The notes under the pieces are model-generated. The model made no database searches and was not told the origin of the DNA. It saw nothing but the letters and a program-made list of their open reading frames with translations. From the NCBI GenBank assembly GCA_011037195.1, contig JAAEAF010001521.1, forward strand, positions 1-64,000: a stretch of 64,000 bases of DNA. Reading direction: 5' to 3'. Below, one piece after another: positions 51,301 through 59,047 of this stretch; the first letter of the stretch is position 1; the number at the start of each line of letters is the position of its first letter. The position numbers and the translations under genes were made by a program. The DNA is from Triatoma infestans (lineage: Eukaryota; Arthropoda; Insecta; Hemiptera; Reduviidae).

Positions 51301-54300
51301 TTTTGTAAACACTTGTCCTATCATTTTGTGAAAATCACAAAAATGCGCATATATATATATATTATGTGCTAGGGAATAGCTAAGTGACTTCCACCAGAGG
51401 ATTCGGGTTCTAGTCCAGCTGTGCTACCCTTAGATTTTTTCTTCCTAGCCTCTACAGCTCACATTCCGGTGTTGGACAGTGTTGTCTTACGAAAGAACAC
51501 TGTCCGGAGGCCGGTAGTGCACTGAGAAGGTTCCGGGCGCCAAGACTATAGATGTTGACCGCTTTAAATTAAAAAAATATACATACTTATTTTGAAACAA
51601 AAATATTGTTTACATTAATACTTATTTAGTTATATTGAAGCGCTTATTATTGAAGCAATGCAAACTATTTATCAGATTAACCAGGAACTTTGGCTTGAAT
51701 TTTTGGTAACATACAATTTTATCGAATTTTATGTTCGCTATATGTAATCACAAAATCAAGAAATAGCGTCAAGGTTGTATTTTATCGCGAATTTGAATCA
51801 AGATTTTCATCTGAGAAACAATTTATGTATATTATGTTTGTTTTTGGAAGAAAACTTATTTAACAAATGTTTATATCTCCAAATAATGGGAAAGAAAACA
51901 GGCTGCTGAATTTTTCTCAGCCTGGATGTTTGAGATACGTTAAAAATGTCATAAATTTCATCCTTGAATTTTAATTTTAGATTTTCATTGCAATTTTCAA
52001 CTGGCCGGTAGTTGTGCATCACTAGTTTAAGTTGCTTAACTGTAGCTCAGAGTATAGGGAGTGATGCCGCTGGGTAGCTTCTTCCCTTGGAGTGTGTATG
52101 CTTCTGTCTGTCTGTGAAGTGTAACCATGTTCCTTAGAGCGTGGTGAAGAAATCCTGGTGCAGAATACAAAAAAATAACTGCTTATTTTGAATAAATTTT
52201 ATAATTGGAGATTCATTTTTTCCCAGGTGTTTACAGTTTAGAATGGGAAACCTTGGGTCAAGTTCTTTATACAACAAGTTTCGATCAGAATGCTGTATCG
52301 GTGAGTCTTTCGCCAACCACAAGACATCTAATAGTTGGTTTAGCCTCTCGTAGAATACAATTCATTCACACGGATCGTCAGACTATTGCCCAGGTAAATA
52401 ACTAAATATTTAGTATTAAAGACTGATTAATATACCAGCTGACCTTTCTGGCTCAGTGTTTTTTTACAACTAACTATACTTTTTCTTCTTAATCTAAACA
52501 ACATACGATGCCTATAAATGGCAATATTTTAGTACAGTTGCCGTAAATGTGTGGCTGGCAACATTGCCGATATATATCAAGTATTGCAGCTAGTTGCCGG
52601 TGTTGCCTACCTTCAGTAGAAAATGTTTTGAGTTGCCCAGCCATATTTCACCCAATCGCCGTTCATTTGTGCATTTTACTTCATCAATACCTTCCTTTAT
52701 CTGTCAGTAACGGAATCTGTGCCGTTCAATTTTCCTTCTCACTTTTTCCTATACTGATCTGTCCTATTTCCTTCTGAAGTCCTCCATCATGATAGTCCTC
52801 GCTCTTTTTCTTTCCCTATTCTAACATCTACACCTCATAAGAGTTTCTGACCGTTCAACACATTCCAACCTATTTAATAATAACTTTGTTTTGCATGAAA
52901 ATACCCCATCAAGAAAGTTTTTTGGCACCACTTTTTTTAAATTTTTTGTTGTTGCCAATATTGGCTGGATTTTTTGTTGCTGGATATCATTTCGTTATCC
53001 AGTAAAAGCAAAATTAATTATATTATGAGCGGTGCAACCTGCCTAATGCTATGAAAATTAATTGCAAAGTAATTGGAAAAAGACATTAAGATAATAATTA
53101 AAAAGCAAAAACTTAGCATTTTCTTGGAAATTAGTTCTGAGAGAACAAGATTTTTGTTTTGTTGATTTTTAAATAAGTAAATTTTTTGTTCTCATATTCT
53201 CCTTCTCATATTGCCATAAGGAAAGCATTAAGATCGTTTCCAAAATTGACGTTTTTCTAAAAATACATTTTTTGATGGCCCCTGAATTAGAAAATATTGT
53301 TTTTGAAGAATGATGTGCAAAATTATCGTAAATTAGATTACTAAAAATGCTGAAATAACTGAAAAATAGTATATTTAAACTATACTATATTCTGTTTGGT
53401 TATTATCTAGGTATAAGCCTCGAAGATTTGGTTAAATAACATAATAGAAAGAACCATTTTCTCGTTTGGAGAAACGGATTAGTCATTTTATGAATCTTGG
53501 TGTCGCTGCTGATATCGCAGTCTAAAAGAGAACACCACATAAACTGTTACCTCTAATATCACACAGTACACATAGGGTCTAAAGACGAATTTATTATATG
53601 TAACTATTCGGGTTTAGCGAACTTATCGACAAATTCTAACACATCACTTATACACAAATACCAACCAACAATTACACATTGTCACTTTTTAGACGGACTA
53701 TATTCTGTGTATAACCGCCTGGGGGAGTATTAACGCAGAAGATTTGGTTGTATAGCCATTCCATCTACAACATCCAATACAAATAGATTTTAAGATGTTC
53801 TAGAGGAAGCCAAGACAGGTTTCAATACATAGTTGCTCCCTCACCATGTTTGGCCATTGCTTTATGTACCCTGGCGCAGCTGGTAGGGAGCTGATGCTCA
53901 CAGAATCAAACACTCAGAACCCATGGGAAGGTTTCTCAGCATTTTCCAGGCGGAAATATATCTTGATAGGGAATATCGGAATCAGGAGATTGTTATCTTT
54001 CACATGGAGTAGGTATGTATATTAGGAAAATATAGATTAGGAATATATATAGAGTAGGTAATGTATATGTACAGTGGAGATACATTATACGATTCTACCA
54101 CTGAAATAAGATTAGCGACAATTAAATTTGTTGTAAAAAGGTGCGCAAGACCTTAGATGTTGTGCACCTTAAAAAGTTTTTTAAATACATCCAACCACAA
54201 GAAAATTGTCGTTTGGAGGTTGAGAAAGGTAGAAGAGAAAATTGTGCGAATATCCTTGTAACAAATTTGAACAATATTTTTAGATAATATGATAGTTGTA

Positions 54301-55946
54301 ATTAAATGACAAAAAGTCCTAATATAATATGTATAAAACACTTTATTATGCAGTATCGAGCTTTAGACCTGGGAGCCAGGTCATTCTTAAGATGACACAA
54401 CCAGATTAAAACAACATAGCAGGTTACAGTTTGATGATACTTTATATTACATATTTGAGCAGTGTTGGAAAACAAGCGCTGTTATTATTTCAATAAATTT
54501 GTATATTTGGCATTAAGATCAGCAATATCTATTTTAAAATTGATAGATGTTCTGTTTCTATTGATGTGGATCATTTCTAAAAATGTTTTTTGTGAATTCT
54601 TTTCTCTGTCAACTATTGCAGTTTTATTGAAGTCAATTATTTAATTAAACACATTGCAAACCACATAAAAAGAAGCTTGACTCTGTCCTCAAATAAGTAC
54701 CATAATTCCGCAATCAAATATGCTTCCCACACGCTGAAAGAAAATTGTTACCCGATAAAACTCATAACAAAATAGCAAAATCAAACCATAGTCATCCAAA
54801 AAACAAAGATAGAAACCTATATCAACAAACAAAGATAGAAAATTCTATTCACTACCCTATATTCGAGGAATTTCTGAAAAATTAATGCATAACTTTTCAA
54901 AAAATAAGAACAATATCAAACTTTCCTATTCTAATTCAAATATCAATAAAATATTTTTTAGATTCCAAAAAGACGAAACCCCTACAAGCCTAAATTCTAA
55001 TGTTATGTACAAAATAAATTGTTCAAACTGCCCATGGTCCTACATAGGGGAGGCAAAACCGTATGTTCAAAATCGAATTCAACACAAATATGACGTTAAA
55101 AGAAAAAAGAACATAGCTCTTTCTCCATACACTACAAAAACTGGACACACTTTTGACTTCAGTAAAACTATTATAGTTGACAGAAAAGAATTTCCCAAAA
55201 AGAAAATTTTTAGAAATGATCCACATCGATAGAAACAGTACATCTATCAATTCTAAAACAGATATTGCGGATCTTAATGCCATGCATACGAATTGAAATA
55301 ATGACACCTATCATGTAATATAACCTACCATCAAACTGTAACCTGCTATATTGTTTTAACCTGGTTAAAAATCTTGAGAATGACCTCGCTCCCAGGTCGA
55401 AAGCTCGAAATGTATAATAAAGTGTTTTATAGCTATTGTATTATTTTGGTTCGAACTATCATATTTTGTAAGAGTTTTTAAGTCCAATTAACAAAACAAA
55501 ATTATAGTGTTAATATTCTTTAGGTTTAGATATTTCAGTATCATACTGCAAACGCACAAAAGATTTGATATTTTTGTTTAGCAAATTTTAGGAGTACAGT
55601 AACTAGTACAGTAACATAATTGAAATAAGCATTCTTATCAATTAATTTTCCAATTTCCCGCAGGTCTTCCATCCTACCCCCCTTTAATGTAATAATTTTT
55701 GCATTTTTAAGTATAATTTTATTGATTTTTTTCAAGATTTTCCGATTGGAAGGTGCGAGACCAGGCAGAATATTAGGTTGTCATTCAACAAATCCATCCA
55801 AAGGTAAACTTGTCTTAGTAAGAGATTTGGAAATATCTCGTGAATCTACTGATTTTACAAGTTTGAATTGTATACGATGGGCACCCACACCTGGAGAAGG
55901 TTTCATATATGGTACTAATAGTGGTAAATTGAAAGTTTTGCGATAA
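17438..55946 (+). CDS. AMBRA1: AMBRA1 orthologue, multi-exon gene (26 exons found, one probably missing)
   Basis: AMBRA1 is a scaffold for Beclin-1/ULK1 autophagy and a CUL4-DDB1 substrate receptor for D-type cyclins. Recognition rests on WD40 stretches matching the vertebrate protein in order: [59 protein letters not shown], then near the C-terminus [33 protein letters not shown] and [10 protein letters not shown]. Exons: 17438-17599, 17720-17778, 17851-18034, 18899-19071, 19169-19433, 19570-19798, 19872-20080, 20174-20921, 22642-22748, 22832-23133, 23234-23340, 23448-23748, 24837-25194, 25549-25657, 35724-35796, 35908-36011, 36092-36161, 36266-36373, 36487-36620, 36708-36761, 36887-37291, 39818-39885, 48622-48726, 48839-48964, 52227-52393, 55737-55946. 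They total 4,937 nt, about 1,645 codons (human protein about 1,300). All phases fit except between exons 22 and 23, where an exon of length 3n+1 is needed. The gene name is secure; exact edges of exons 12, 15, 16 and 22 are less so. Confidence 0.95.
21110..21163 (-). ncRNA. hammerhead ribozyme-like motif
   Basis: Read on the minus strand: ATTTGCT, CTGAAGA (21154 to 21148), stem II GGAT-GAAA-ATCC, GAAA (21134 to 21131), palindromic ACCGGT, GTC cleavage site, then AGGAACAAAT. ATTTG pairs with CAAAT and CT with AG, leaving a GAA internal loop in stem I. All conserved core bases are present. Confidence 0.55.
21271..21322 (+). repeat. (TG)n microsatellite
   Basis: About 26 TG units inside the left PLE arm; the right arm holds the matching (CA)n run at about 22282-22301. 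Confidence 0.9.
22404..22460 (+). ncRNA. hammerhead-like motif, stem III decayed
   Basis: CTGACGA (22415-22421), GGAT/ATCC stem II and GAAA (22435-22438) are intact, but stem III reads ACCAAT instead of the palindrome ACCGGT. It is the partner arm of the motif at 21.13 kb. Confidence 0.4.
22642..25657 (+). CDS. AMBRA1: AMBRA1 exons 9-14: disordered middle region with coiled-coil and acidic tract
   Basis: Exon 9 (22642-22748) and the start of exon 10 (22832-23133) are charged and helical, rich in Arg, Glu, Leu and Ala, and could form a short coiled coil; the rest of exon 10 is Ser/Pro-rich. Exon 11 (23234-23340) continues the helical part. Exon 12 (23448-23748) is Ser/Thr-rich with an acidic EEDDDESD cluster and ends with basic residues ([10 protein letters not shown]). 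Exon 13 (24837-25194) has a GAT/GAC/GAA codon run at about 24940-25010 that gives more than 20 consecutive acidic residues, followed by a basic KRKNSR motif. Exon 14 (25549-25657) is Arg/Ser/His-rich. The acceptor of exon 12 (atatag at 23442-23447) has a weak polypyrimidine tract, so that edge is the least certain. Confidence 0.88.
23780..24430 (-). mobile_element. DDE transposase relic in AMBRA1 intron 12
   Basis: Minus-strand frames contain [18 protein letters not shown], LNRHFANRW and [20 protein letters not shown], the order of the second and third acidic regions and C-terminal helix of mariner/Tc1-supergroup transposases. Several frameshifts; no termini identified. Confidence 0.55.
24468..24662 (+). 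mobile_element. tRNA-derived SINE (second family)
   Basis: A-box-like TGGTGTATTGGTTATGAGC and B-box AGTTCGAGTCC, followed by a non-tRNA body ending in GCCTGAAAAAATAGGCATTACTTTGC. The body does not match the SINEs at 26, 29, 51 and 61 kb. Confidence 0.6.
25968..26150 (-). mobile_element. tRNA-derived SINE, family 1
   Basis: On the minus strand: GGGAAGGGATTAGCTCAATGG (A box, near 26150-26130), B box GGGTTCGAATCC (26100-26088), then a shared body CTTAGATTTTTCTAGGAGCC, GTTCTC..ACACTGTCC and GCGCCAGTGAAC end. It lies immediately before the mariner. Confidence 0.7.
26170..27483 (+). mobile_element. mariner-family DNA transposon with 30+ bp terminal inverted repeats
   Basis: A 1,314-bp element flanked by TA (26168-26169 and 27484-27485). 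The ends, CGAGGTGTGTAAATTAAGTA and its reverse complement, match for over 30 bp. The transposase frame is nearly continuous, so the insertion looks recent. It sits in AMBRA1 intron 14 in the sense direction. Confidence 0.93.
26361..27424 (+). pseudogene. mariner transposase, one frameshift
   Basis: Two overlapping frames, 26361-26930 and 26888-27424, together cover a normal-length mariner transposase (about 350 residues). The first has the N-terminal helix-turn-helix pair ([38 protein letters not shown]) and the first catalytic Asp in [12 protein letters not shown]. The second has HHDNAPCHT with the second Asp and [16 protein letters not shown] with the third, the D,D34D arrangement. The break lies in an A-rich stretch near 26915-26930 and looks like a single-base loss. 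Otherwise no stop codons. Confidence 0.92.
27486..28898. other. AMBRA1 intron 14, no gene recognised
   Basis: AT-rich with short ATA/ATAATA runs near 28285; nothing recognisable. Confidence 0.5.
28899..29120 (-). mobile_element. tRNA-derived SINE, family 1
   Basis: Minus strand: GGGAAGGGATTAGCTCAGTGG A box at about 29120-29100, a decayed B box, then the family body with TCCTAGGAGCCTGTACAG, GACAGTGTTGTCTGTAATAA, and GAGAAGGCTCCGGGCG. Confidence 0.7.
29125..31190. other. AMBRA1 intron 14, no gene recognised
   Basis: AT-rich. The longest open frames (29553-29762 and 30789-31073) have no recognisable domain. Confidence 0.5.
31664..31921 (-). pseudogene. LINE RT C-terminal region
   Basis: [39 protein letters not shown] and [20 protein letters not shown] are the YGSQTW and ML.GV.R..K...IR blocks that end RTE-like ORF2. 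Confidence 0.8.
32250..32435 (-). pseudogene. LINE reverse transcriptase fragment
   Basis: [35 protein letters not shown] and [14 protein letters not shown]; the last is the RQGCPLSP motif of RTE/BovB-type reverse transcriptases. Flanking frames toward 33100 hold more RT but are heavily broken. Confidence 0.8.
33412..34091 (-). pseudogene. LINE endonuclease domain (APE-like)
   Basis: [20 protein letters not shown] opens the domain; [11 protein letters not shown] holds the catalytic Glu region, [13 protein letters not shown] is the conserved GVGFLV-like strand, and [13 protein letters not shown] carries the GDFNA motif. [13 protein letters not shown] near the low end matches the WTW.SPDG...IDFI block. 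Broken between about 33765 and 33630. Confidence 0.8.
34135..34830 (-). pseudogene. LINE ORF1: coiled coil plus RRM-like segment
   Basis: From 34830, [20 protein letters not shown] begins a heptad-like coiled coil (IL/LE/LN repeats), followed by [14 protein letters not shown], the RRM strand-1 motif (R.NIVVFGL) of L1/RTE-type ORF1 proteins. After a break, [19 protein letters not shown] and [12 protein letters not shown] continue to 34135. Stops show that it is not functional. Confidence 0.7.
34851..35723. other. AMBRA1 intron 14 end, no gene recognised
   Basis: AT-rich sequence that probably includes the LINE 5' UTR next to 34850; nothing else is recognisable. Confidence 0.5.
35724..37291 (+). 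CDS. AMBRA1: AMBRA1 exons 15-21: disordered middle region, continued
   Basis: Seven exons follow the 10-kb intron 14: 35724-35796, 35908-36011, 36092-36161, 36266-36373, 36487-36620, 36708-36761 and 36887-37291. Each was chosen because its phase is the only one that joins its neighbours without stops; for example exon 15 must begin after the AG at 35722-35723, not after the one three bases upstream-shifted in frame. Exon 17 encodes a leucine-rich helix ([17 protein letters not shown]), exons 18-19 a basic-aromatic helix ([30 protein letters not shown]), and exon 21 a Pro/Gly/Ser-rich stretch with a tyrosine cluster ([10 protein letters not shown]). These segments have no catalytic motifs; in AMBRA1 the equivalent region carries partner-binding linear motifs. 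Confidence 0.87.
37524..37568 (-). ncRNA. hammerhead ribozyme motif in PLE left arm
   Basis: Same sequence as the motif at 39512-39556, read on the minus strand: TAGCCC, CTGAAGA, 7-bp stem II, GAAA, ACGT, GTC, GGGTTA. No differences in the core. Confidence 0.7.
38128..39240 (-). pseudogene. PLE reverse transcriptase (partial) and GIY-YIG endonuclease
   Basis: Reading frame on the minus strand from the arm junction (about 39240) to the stop at 38128. It starts in mid-[20 protein letters not shown], then [12 protein letters not shown] with the catalytic DD (YVDD), [14 protein letters not shown], then the linker, then [20 protein letters not shown] with a GIY-YIG-like YVGE and [12 protein letters not shown]. 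The N-terminal half of RT is lost at the arm. The first residues of the open frame above 39240 are arm sequence, not protein. Confidence 0.88.
39512..39556 (+). ncRNA. hammerhead ribozyme motif in PLE right arm, sense to AMBRA1
   Basis: Stem I TAGCCC (39512-39517) pairs with GGGTTA (39551-39556); core CTGAAGA 39518-39524; stem II GACAAAC-AAT-GTTTGTC (7 perfect pairs, 39526-39542); GAAA 39543-39546; then C, then GTC with cleavage predicted after 39550. Stem III is only ACGT, which is self-complementary, so two copies would be needed to close it, as reported for PLE hammerheads. Confidence 0.72.
39818..39885 (+). CDS. AMBRA1: AMBRA1 exon 22 (short)
   Basis: A 68-nt open segment, [20 protein letters not shown] in the frame that follows exon 21, sits between an AG at 39816-39817 and a GTAAGG donor. 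Using the more obvious acceptor eleven bases upstream (39809-39810) leads to a stop after 13 codons, so the inner acceptor is preferred. It ends in phase 0, while the next recognised exon needs one incoming base, which is the evidence for a missing exon. Moderate confidence. Confidence 0.65.
40680..41870 (-). mobile_element. LINE relic with a palindromic duplication, in the intron after exon 22
   Basis: On the minus strand from high to low: [20 protein letters not shown] and VCFGAQI near 41,750-41,650 (end of RT), then [20 protein letters not shown] and [16 protein letters not shown] (41429-41656), then [19 protein letters not shown] near 40,920-40,870, the C-terminal zinc-knuckle. Broken by stops. 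Confidence 0.7.
41290..41830. repeat. inverted repeat within the LINE relic
   Basis: Arms 41290-41460 and 41638-41830 are reverse complements (for example GAGATCCCACTTA.GATGAAATATCA with TGATATTTCATGCTAAGTGGGATCTC). The spacer is about 180 nt. Confidence 0.8.
42120..42950. other. AMBRA1 intron, no gene recognised; unassigned open frame
   Basis: An ATG open frame at 42437-42742 (101 codons) is less AT-rich than its surroundings and has a CNLCGK pair, but matches no family I know. Likely repeat-derived. Confidence 0.35.
42953..43774 (-). repeat. gypsy 3' LTR, interrupted by a PLE fragment
   Basis: Matches the 5' LTR in two blocks (42953-43196 and about 43507-43774) around a 300-nt insertion. 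Confidence 0.88.
43197..43506. mobile_element. small Penelope-like inverted pair nested in the gypsy LTR
   Basis: A 13-bp direct repeat, TAATAGAAAATAA, at 43197-43209 and 43494-43506 flanks inverted arms sharing GAGATTCGG, TTTTTTAAAAAATAAGAAAAC and GAATTTAAG-type blocks, with a degenerate hammerhead in each arm (about 43265-43302 minus and 43370-43407 plus: GCC, TTGAAAA, GACAA/TTGTC, GAAA, ACGTT, GGC). Only about 60 nt separates the arms; no coding sequence. Confidence 0.7.
43926..44837 (-). pseudogene. gypsy integrase (zinc-binding fragment and C-terminal domain)
   Basis: At 44837-44628, [20 protein letters not shown] is the conserved H2C2 zinc-finger tail. At 44180-43926, [20 protein letters not shown] and [11 protein letters not shown] form the C-terminal domain. 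The DDE core between them is broken by several stops. Confidence 0.8.
45121..45577 (-). pseudogene. gypsy RNase H
   Basis: Frames 45212-45577 and 45121-45420: [20 protein letters not shown] then [20 protein letters not shown] (DAS catalytic Asp), [20 protein letters not shown] (the second acidic position), broken by a frameshift near 45270. Confidence 0.85.
45571..46178 (-). pseudogene. gypsy reverse transcriptase
   Basis: Frames 45894-46178 and 45571-45918: [35 protein letters not shown] (the first catalytic Asp), [14 protein letters not shown], then [18 protein letters not shown] (YLDD active site) and [20 protein letters not shown]. The two frames overlap, so one frameshift near 45900 separates them. 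Confidence 0.88.
46520..46800 (-). pseudogene. gypsy aspartic protease
   Basis: On the minus strand near 46770-46690: [20 protein letters not shown] then PITPP. The catalytic DTGA is changed to DIGA, and a stop follows. Confidence 0.55.
47000..47585 (-). pseudogene. gypsy gag
   Basis: From ATG at 47585: a short gag with [20 protein letters not shown], then [20 protein letters not shown] and [20 protein letters not shown], the PFW..DP..WF and L..RL...Y segments typical of gypsy gag of this group. A stop interrupts it near 47460 and it decays after 47200. Confidence 0.7.
47755..48249 (-). repeat. gypsy 5' LTR
   Basis: 495 nt, complete; its left edge joins the primer-binding-like site at 47732-47754. 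Confidence 0.88.
48622..48964 (+). CDS. AMBRA1: AMBRA1 exons 23-24: first C-terminal WD repeats
   Basis: Exon 23 (48622-48726) encodes [17 protein letters not shown], which matches the vertebrate AMBRA1 segment WDFTKFDLPEISN. Exon 24 (48839-48964) encodes [19 protein letters not shown] and [11 protein letters not shown], the start of the C-terminal WD block. Both have clear acceptors (ttttaag and ctttcag) and GT donors, and join in phase 1. The intron between them is 112 nt. These repeats complete the propeller begun by exons 1-5. Confidence 0.93.
48995..49088 (+). repeat. tandem triplicate of a ~33-nt unit
   Basis: GAAAATTATCGTGAAAACTTGA followed by an A-run is repeated three times directly after exon 24. 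Confidence 0.9.
49191..51093 (+). mobile_element. Jockey-clade LINE, 5'-truncated with internal deletion, in AMBRA1 intron 24
   Basis: A 14-bp direct repeat AATAAAGTATGTCT at 49177-49190 and 51094-51107 flanks the element. Translation gives [17 protein letters not shown] (endonuclease), [31 protein letters not shown] (RT first Asp), [20 protein letters not shown] and a final [10 protein letters not shown]. The 3' end is GAATAAAGATTAAAAAAAAA. It is in sense with AMBRA1. Confidence 0.88.
51370..51571 (+). mobile_element. tRNA-derived SINE, family 1
   Basis: A-box remnant AGGGAATAGCTAAGTG, B box GGGTTCTAGTCC, then the family body CCCTTAGATTTTTTCTTCCTA, TTGGACAGTGTTGTC, GAACACTGTCCGGAGGCCGG and GAGAAGGTTCCGGGCGCC. 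Confidence 0.65.
52227..52393 (+). CDS. AMBRA1: AMBRA1 exon 25: C-terminal WD repeat
   Basis: The exon encodes [20 protein letters not shown] then [20 protein letters not shown] and [15 protein letters not shown], the closest block of identity to vertebrate AMBRA1 ([17 protein letters not shown]). The acceptor is ttttttcccag and the donor CAG/GTAAAT; length 167 nt, entering in phase 1 and leaving in phase 0. Confidence 0.95.
52394..54330. other. AMBRA1 intron 25, no gene recognised
   Basis: AT-rich, decayed sequence; several short open frames without recognisable features. Confidence 0.5.
54331..55433. mobile_element. Penelope-like element fragment with inverted arms, in AMBRA1 intron 25
   Basis: Arms about 54331-54640 and 55140-55433 are inverted copies (CACTTTATTATGCAGTATCGA with TCGAAATGTATAATAAAGTG; GTTACAGTTTGATG with CATCAAACTGTAAC). 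Between them is a GIY-YIG frame. The end GACCT-loop-AGGTC-GAAA resembles a decayed hammerhead. Confidence 0.7.
54885..55232 (+). pseudogene. PLE C-terminal GIY-YIG endonuclease fragment
   Basis: [20 protein letters not shown] holds the GIY-YIG signature (YIGE), then [40 protein letters not shown]. The RT is missing and the C-terminus runs into the right arm. Not the same family as the PLE at 37-39 kb by flanking sequence. Confidence 0.75.
55737..55946 (+). CDS. AMBRA1: AMBRA1 exon 26: last WD repeat and stop codon
   Basis: Seventy codons including the stop, starting [10 protein letters not shown] and ending [15 protein letters not shown] at 55944-55946. The match to the vertebrate protein runs through [20 protein letters not shown] (vertebrate [20 protein letters not shown]) and stops just where the vertebrate protein continues into a tail of roughly 200 residues that holds the LC3-interacting motif and dynein light-chain motifs. 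The tail is therefore absent from this splice form. Confidence 0.93.
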   Translation: MFRLEGARPGRILGCHSTNPSKGKLVLVRDLEISRESTDFTSLNCIRWAPTPGEGFIYGTNSGKLKVLR

Positions 55947-58750
55947 CTATGATTGTTAACAACTGATCTCCAATATTAAAAACAAAAACAAACACAAAAA
56001 TCTTGGTTCTGTGATATTTAGAAAAATGTTTTTGTGCAAAATAACAAAAATCTTTTTCGCATCATTATCTGTGTCCCCCCACGCTAACCTCTTTTACTCT
56101 TTTGGGCAAATTTTAACCATTTATTTTATTTTGGCAGCATATATTGCATTCATCTTATATATTATGTACATTTTCTCATTGTAAATAATTTTTATTATTA
56201 CTTCAAAGAAAAAAATATATATATATATTTTATGTTAAAACTCATCAGAGATTTAAATTCATCTTTTATTAGAAATACAATTGAAAAACTAATAATACAT
56301 TTTTTTTTATTATGTAAATATATGTACAAAACTTGTTACATATTGTAATAGGGCTTTACCACAATTATTGGGATTCTATGTACATAGCTTTTTGTAGATG
56401 TTTCATAGATCAAATGTGTTATTATTGCTACATAATTTTAAAGGTGAGAGCTGGAAACAGCACTGGCGGCGTATGAAAAAAAAAAAAATAAGGAAAGCTA
56501 ATTAAATACTTTGGTATATATAGATGTGTGTGACTGTGGGAGTATAGCTTTTGAAATGCATTCTTTTTTTTGAAAGAAAGAAAAGAAATAAGCAACGTGG
56601 GAAACAAATTGTCTTATTTAATTGTTTGTGTGTTTTCCCTTAGTTTATCAAATAAGCATAACAACATTAAATTCATTCAATACTAACAGATTATGTTTCA
56701 TTATCAACCATGTAAATTATGGTTTAGCTACAATTTTAGAAAAATGAAGATTGGTCTAAAAAGAATATTCATGTTAATAACTATTCTCTACTAAATAAAT
56801 AAATACATACATTCAGAGAGCAATGTTCTTTATTATAGTAATGAAAACATACTAACCATCAAGTCAACACCTCAAAAATAAAGATCCGTATCCTGTCTTT
56901 GGATACTTCCTTAAACATTGAATTTATAAATTCTAGTTTGCCATTTTATATTTAAATTCTTATTCGCAGAAATTCTTTGATATTTAAAAATTCCCTGGAA
57001 TGTTTTGCTTTTTTTTTTTAGTGCCTAATTTAATCTATTAAAAAATCTTTTAGCCTCATAAAACATTTGCAGTCTTACAGATTTTTCTAATAGTTTTCAC
57101 TGTTGTAATAATTCGCCACATATTACTTCAGGTAAGATTTATCAAAGACACACACGGTCTTTCCAAAATGATTATATAGATAAAAGCCTGGGGACTACAA
57201 ATATATTATTATTAATTAATTAAACAATTAAAAAAATAACTTATATTTCGGTAAAAGTCGGGATTAGACTCGCCCAAACACTCTAGTCCATTGCATAGTT
57301 GTTTTTTTTTGTAACCCATAGCCATCACTTAAAGCTGTTATGCTTTATACCTTTTAAAAATATTTTGCATTTCATACTAAATTGGAACTAGGGGCGCTTG
57401 CGCTCCTAAATAGAAATCACAAAAAGTATATTGTTATATATTTGTTAATCTGCCCCCCCCCCCCCGACACCATCGGTCTTATCCGGACTCTGCGTCCCTG
57501 GTCGCCCCAGTGCCCTAACTGAAGCACGATAGAAAAAAAAACCTCATGTCAGTCCAATTTGTGGCTCGGATCACTATTTGATTTATGCTCTGTCTAGATT
57601 TGATTTATTTCTATTGCCATATTACTTCTTGATGACGGCACTTTGCATTTGCAAGCTCTATACTTTCACACACATTTATTGTGAAAAAATATAATCATTC
57701 CTATACGGATAAATATAAAAAGGTAATAGGGGGGAGGATCTAATCCCGACGTTAGCGTATATTTCTTTATAAATAAATGTGTATAAATAATGTGCCCATA
57801 ATGAATATTTTAGCCAGATTAAAATTTAAATTAGGTTACGACTTTTTTTGTGTACTTTTTTTTACAAACTCTGGAATTTTAGAAAGAAAGTCTTTCAAAA
57901 TCTTTTTCGTTTATTATTGAATACATATATTTCATTTAGAACAGGTTATTGATTTTAGAAGACACTTCATAAAAACAGTGTAAACATATTCCTTTAATTA
58001 TGTATGGTGTATACACAAATAAGAGGAATCGCAGATTTTCGCTAACATTTGAAAGAATCTAATGTACTTGCAATCAGTTAAAAAATGTATACTGTATTTA
58101 GAAAAATACCTCTGGCCTTTTTTTTTCTCGTATGACATTTTATTGGAGAGGTCCTCCAATTTATAATTTCTATCCATTTCTTTTAAGTTATTGAAATTTT
58201 ATTTATATTGTGATTCAAATTTGTTTTGCCATCCGTCAATTAATTTTTTTATGAAATGTAAATTTTTAATTTTACCTTATTTTATAAAGTTAGCTACATG
58301 AATCTCGAAAAAAAATTCTAGGCCTCCCAATGTATGAAACGAATTTTTATCACATTATGAATTTTATAATTTTTTTTCTTTATTTGAATTTATACAAATT
58401 TTTATGAAGACATCATTTATTCTTTTCTAAAATATAATTTAGTTGTTAATAATTTTTTTGTTTTGTTTTAAGGTTAATGTGGAAATAATTTTATTATTGT
58501 TACCCTTAGAGGCAGATTATAAATTATGTATATCATTAATAAATATTGCAAATCAGTTGTTAGTACTATTCAGTTTAATTTGTAAACAAACTGTCATATT
58601 GTAATCATATTGTATTTATCAGTATGCATTAAAATAATGTAACAAGTCATTATTATTTCATTTATAAATATATATCTAAATATTAACAAATTATATAATT
58701 ATTATTCTGTAAACTATAATGTTTGGTTGTTTATCGGTCGTTAGAATATT
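55947..58750. other. AMBRA1 3' UTR and convergent intergenic DNA, no gene recognised
   Basis: AT-rich with homopolymer runs (for example C at 57459-57470 and TATATA near 56216) and several AATAAA; no coding potential. Confidence 0.55.
58538..58543 (+). terminator. candidate distal AMBRA1 poly(A) signal
   Basis: AATAAA about 2.6 kb past the AMBRA1 stop. Others lie at 56794-56799 and near 56876, so the length of the 3' UTR cannot be fixed from sequence alone. Confidence 0.2.
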
Positions 58751-58756
58751 ATATTG

Positions 58757-59047
58757 TTAAAATTCGTGAAATTGAGCCAGAAGTAAAAAAACAAGATGAA
58801 TTTTTGCCAACGTTTCGATAAGTTTATTGTTTTTCAAGGCAGAAATATATTTTGTGTAGTGTGCAAAGTAAAATGTAAATATTGTATGACAGTCACATTT
58901 TAGACATACAAGACAGCTGCATACAACATTTACATTATACTTTACACACTACACTAAATGTATTTCTGACTTGAAAAAGATGAAGTTTTAAATTTATCGA
59001 AACATTGTGGCAAGAATTTGTCTGGCCGAACCTCACGAATTTTAACA
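58757..59047. mobile_element. Penelope-like inverted pair (decayed)
   Basis: TTAAAATTCGTGA (58757 on) and TCACGAATTTTAA (59035-59047) mark the outer ends. Each arm has a decayed hammerhead: minus strand GCC, TTGAAAA, GAAA, ACGTT, GGC near 58806-58842; plus strand CTTGAAAAAGA...GAAAC near 58969-59012. It resembles the 43.2-kb element. Confidence 0.6.

Noticed and set aside
54462..54644. 60-codon plus-strand open frame and 55023-55307 minus-strand frame
   Set aside because: Both are antisense or arm readings of the PLE in intron 25.
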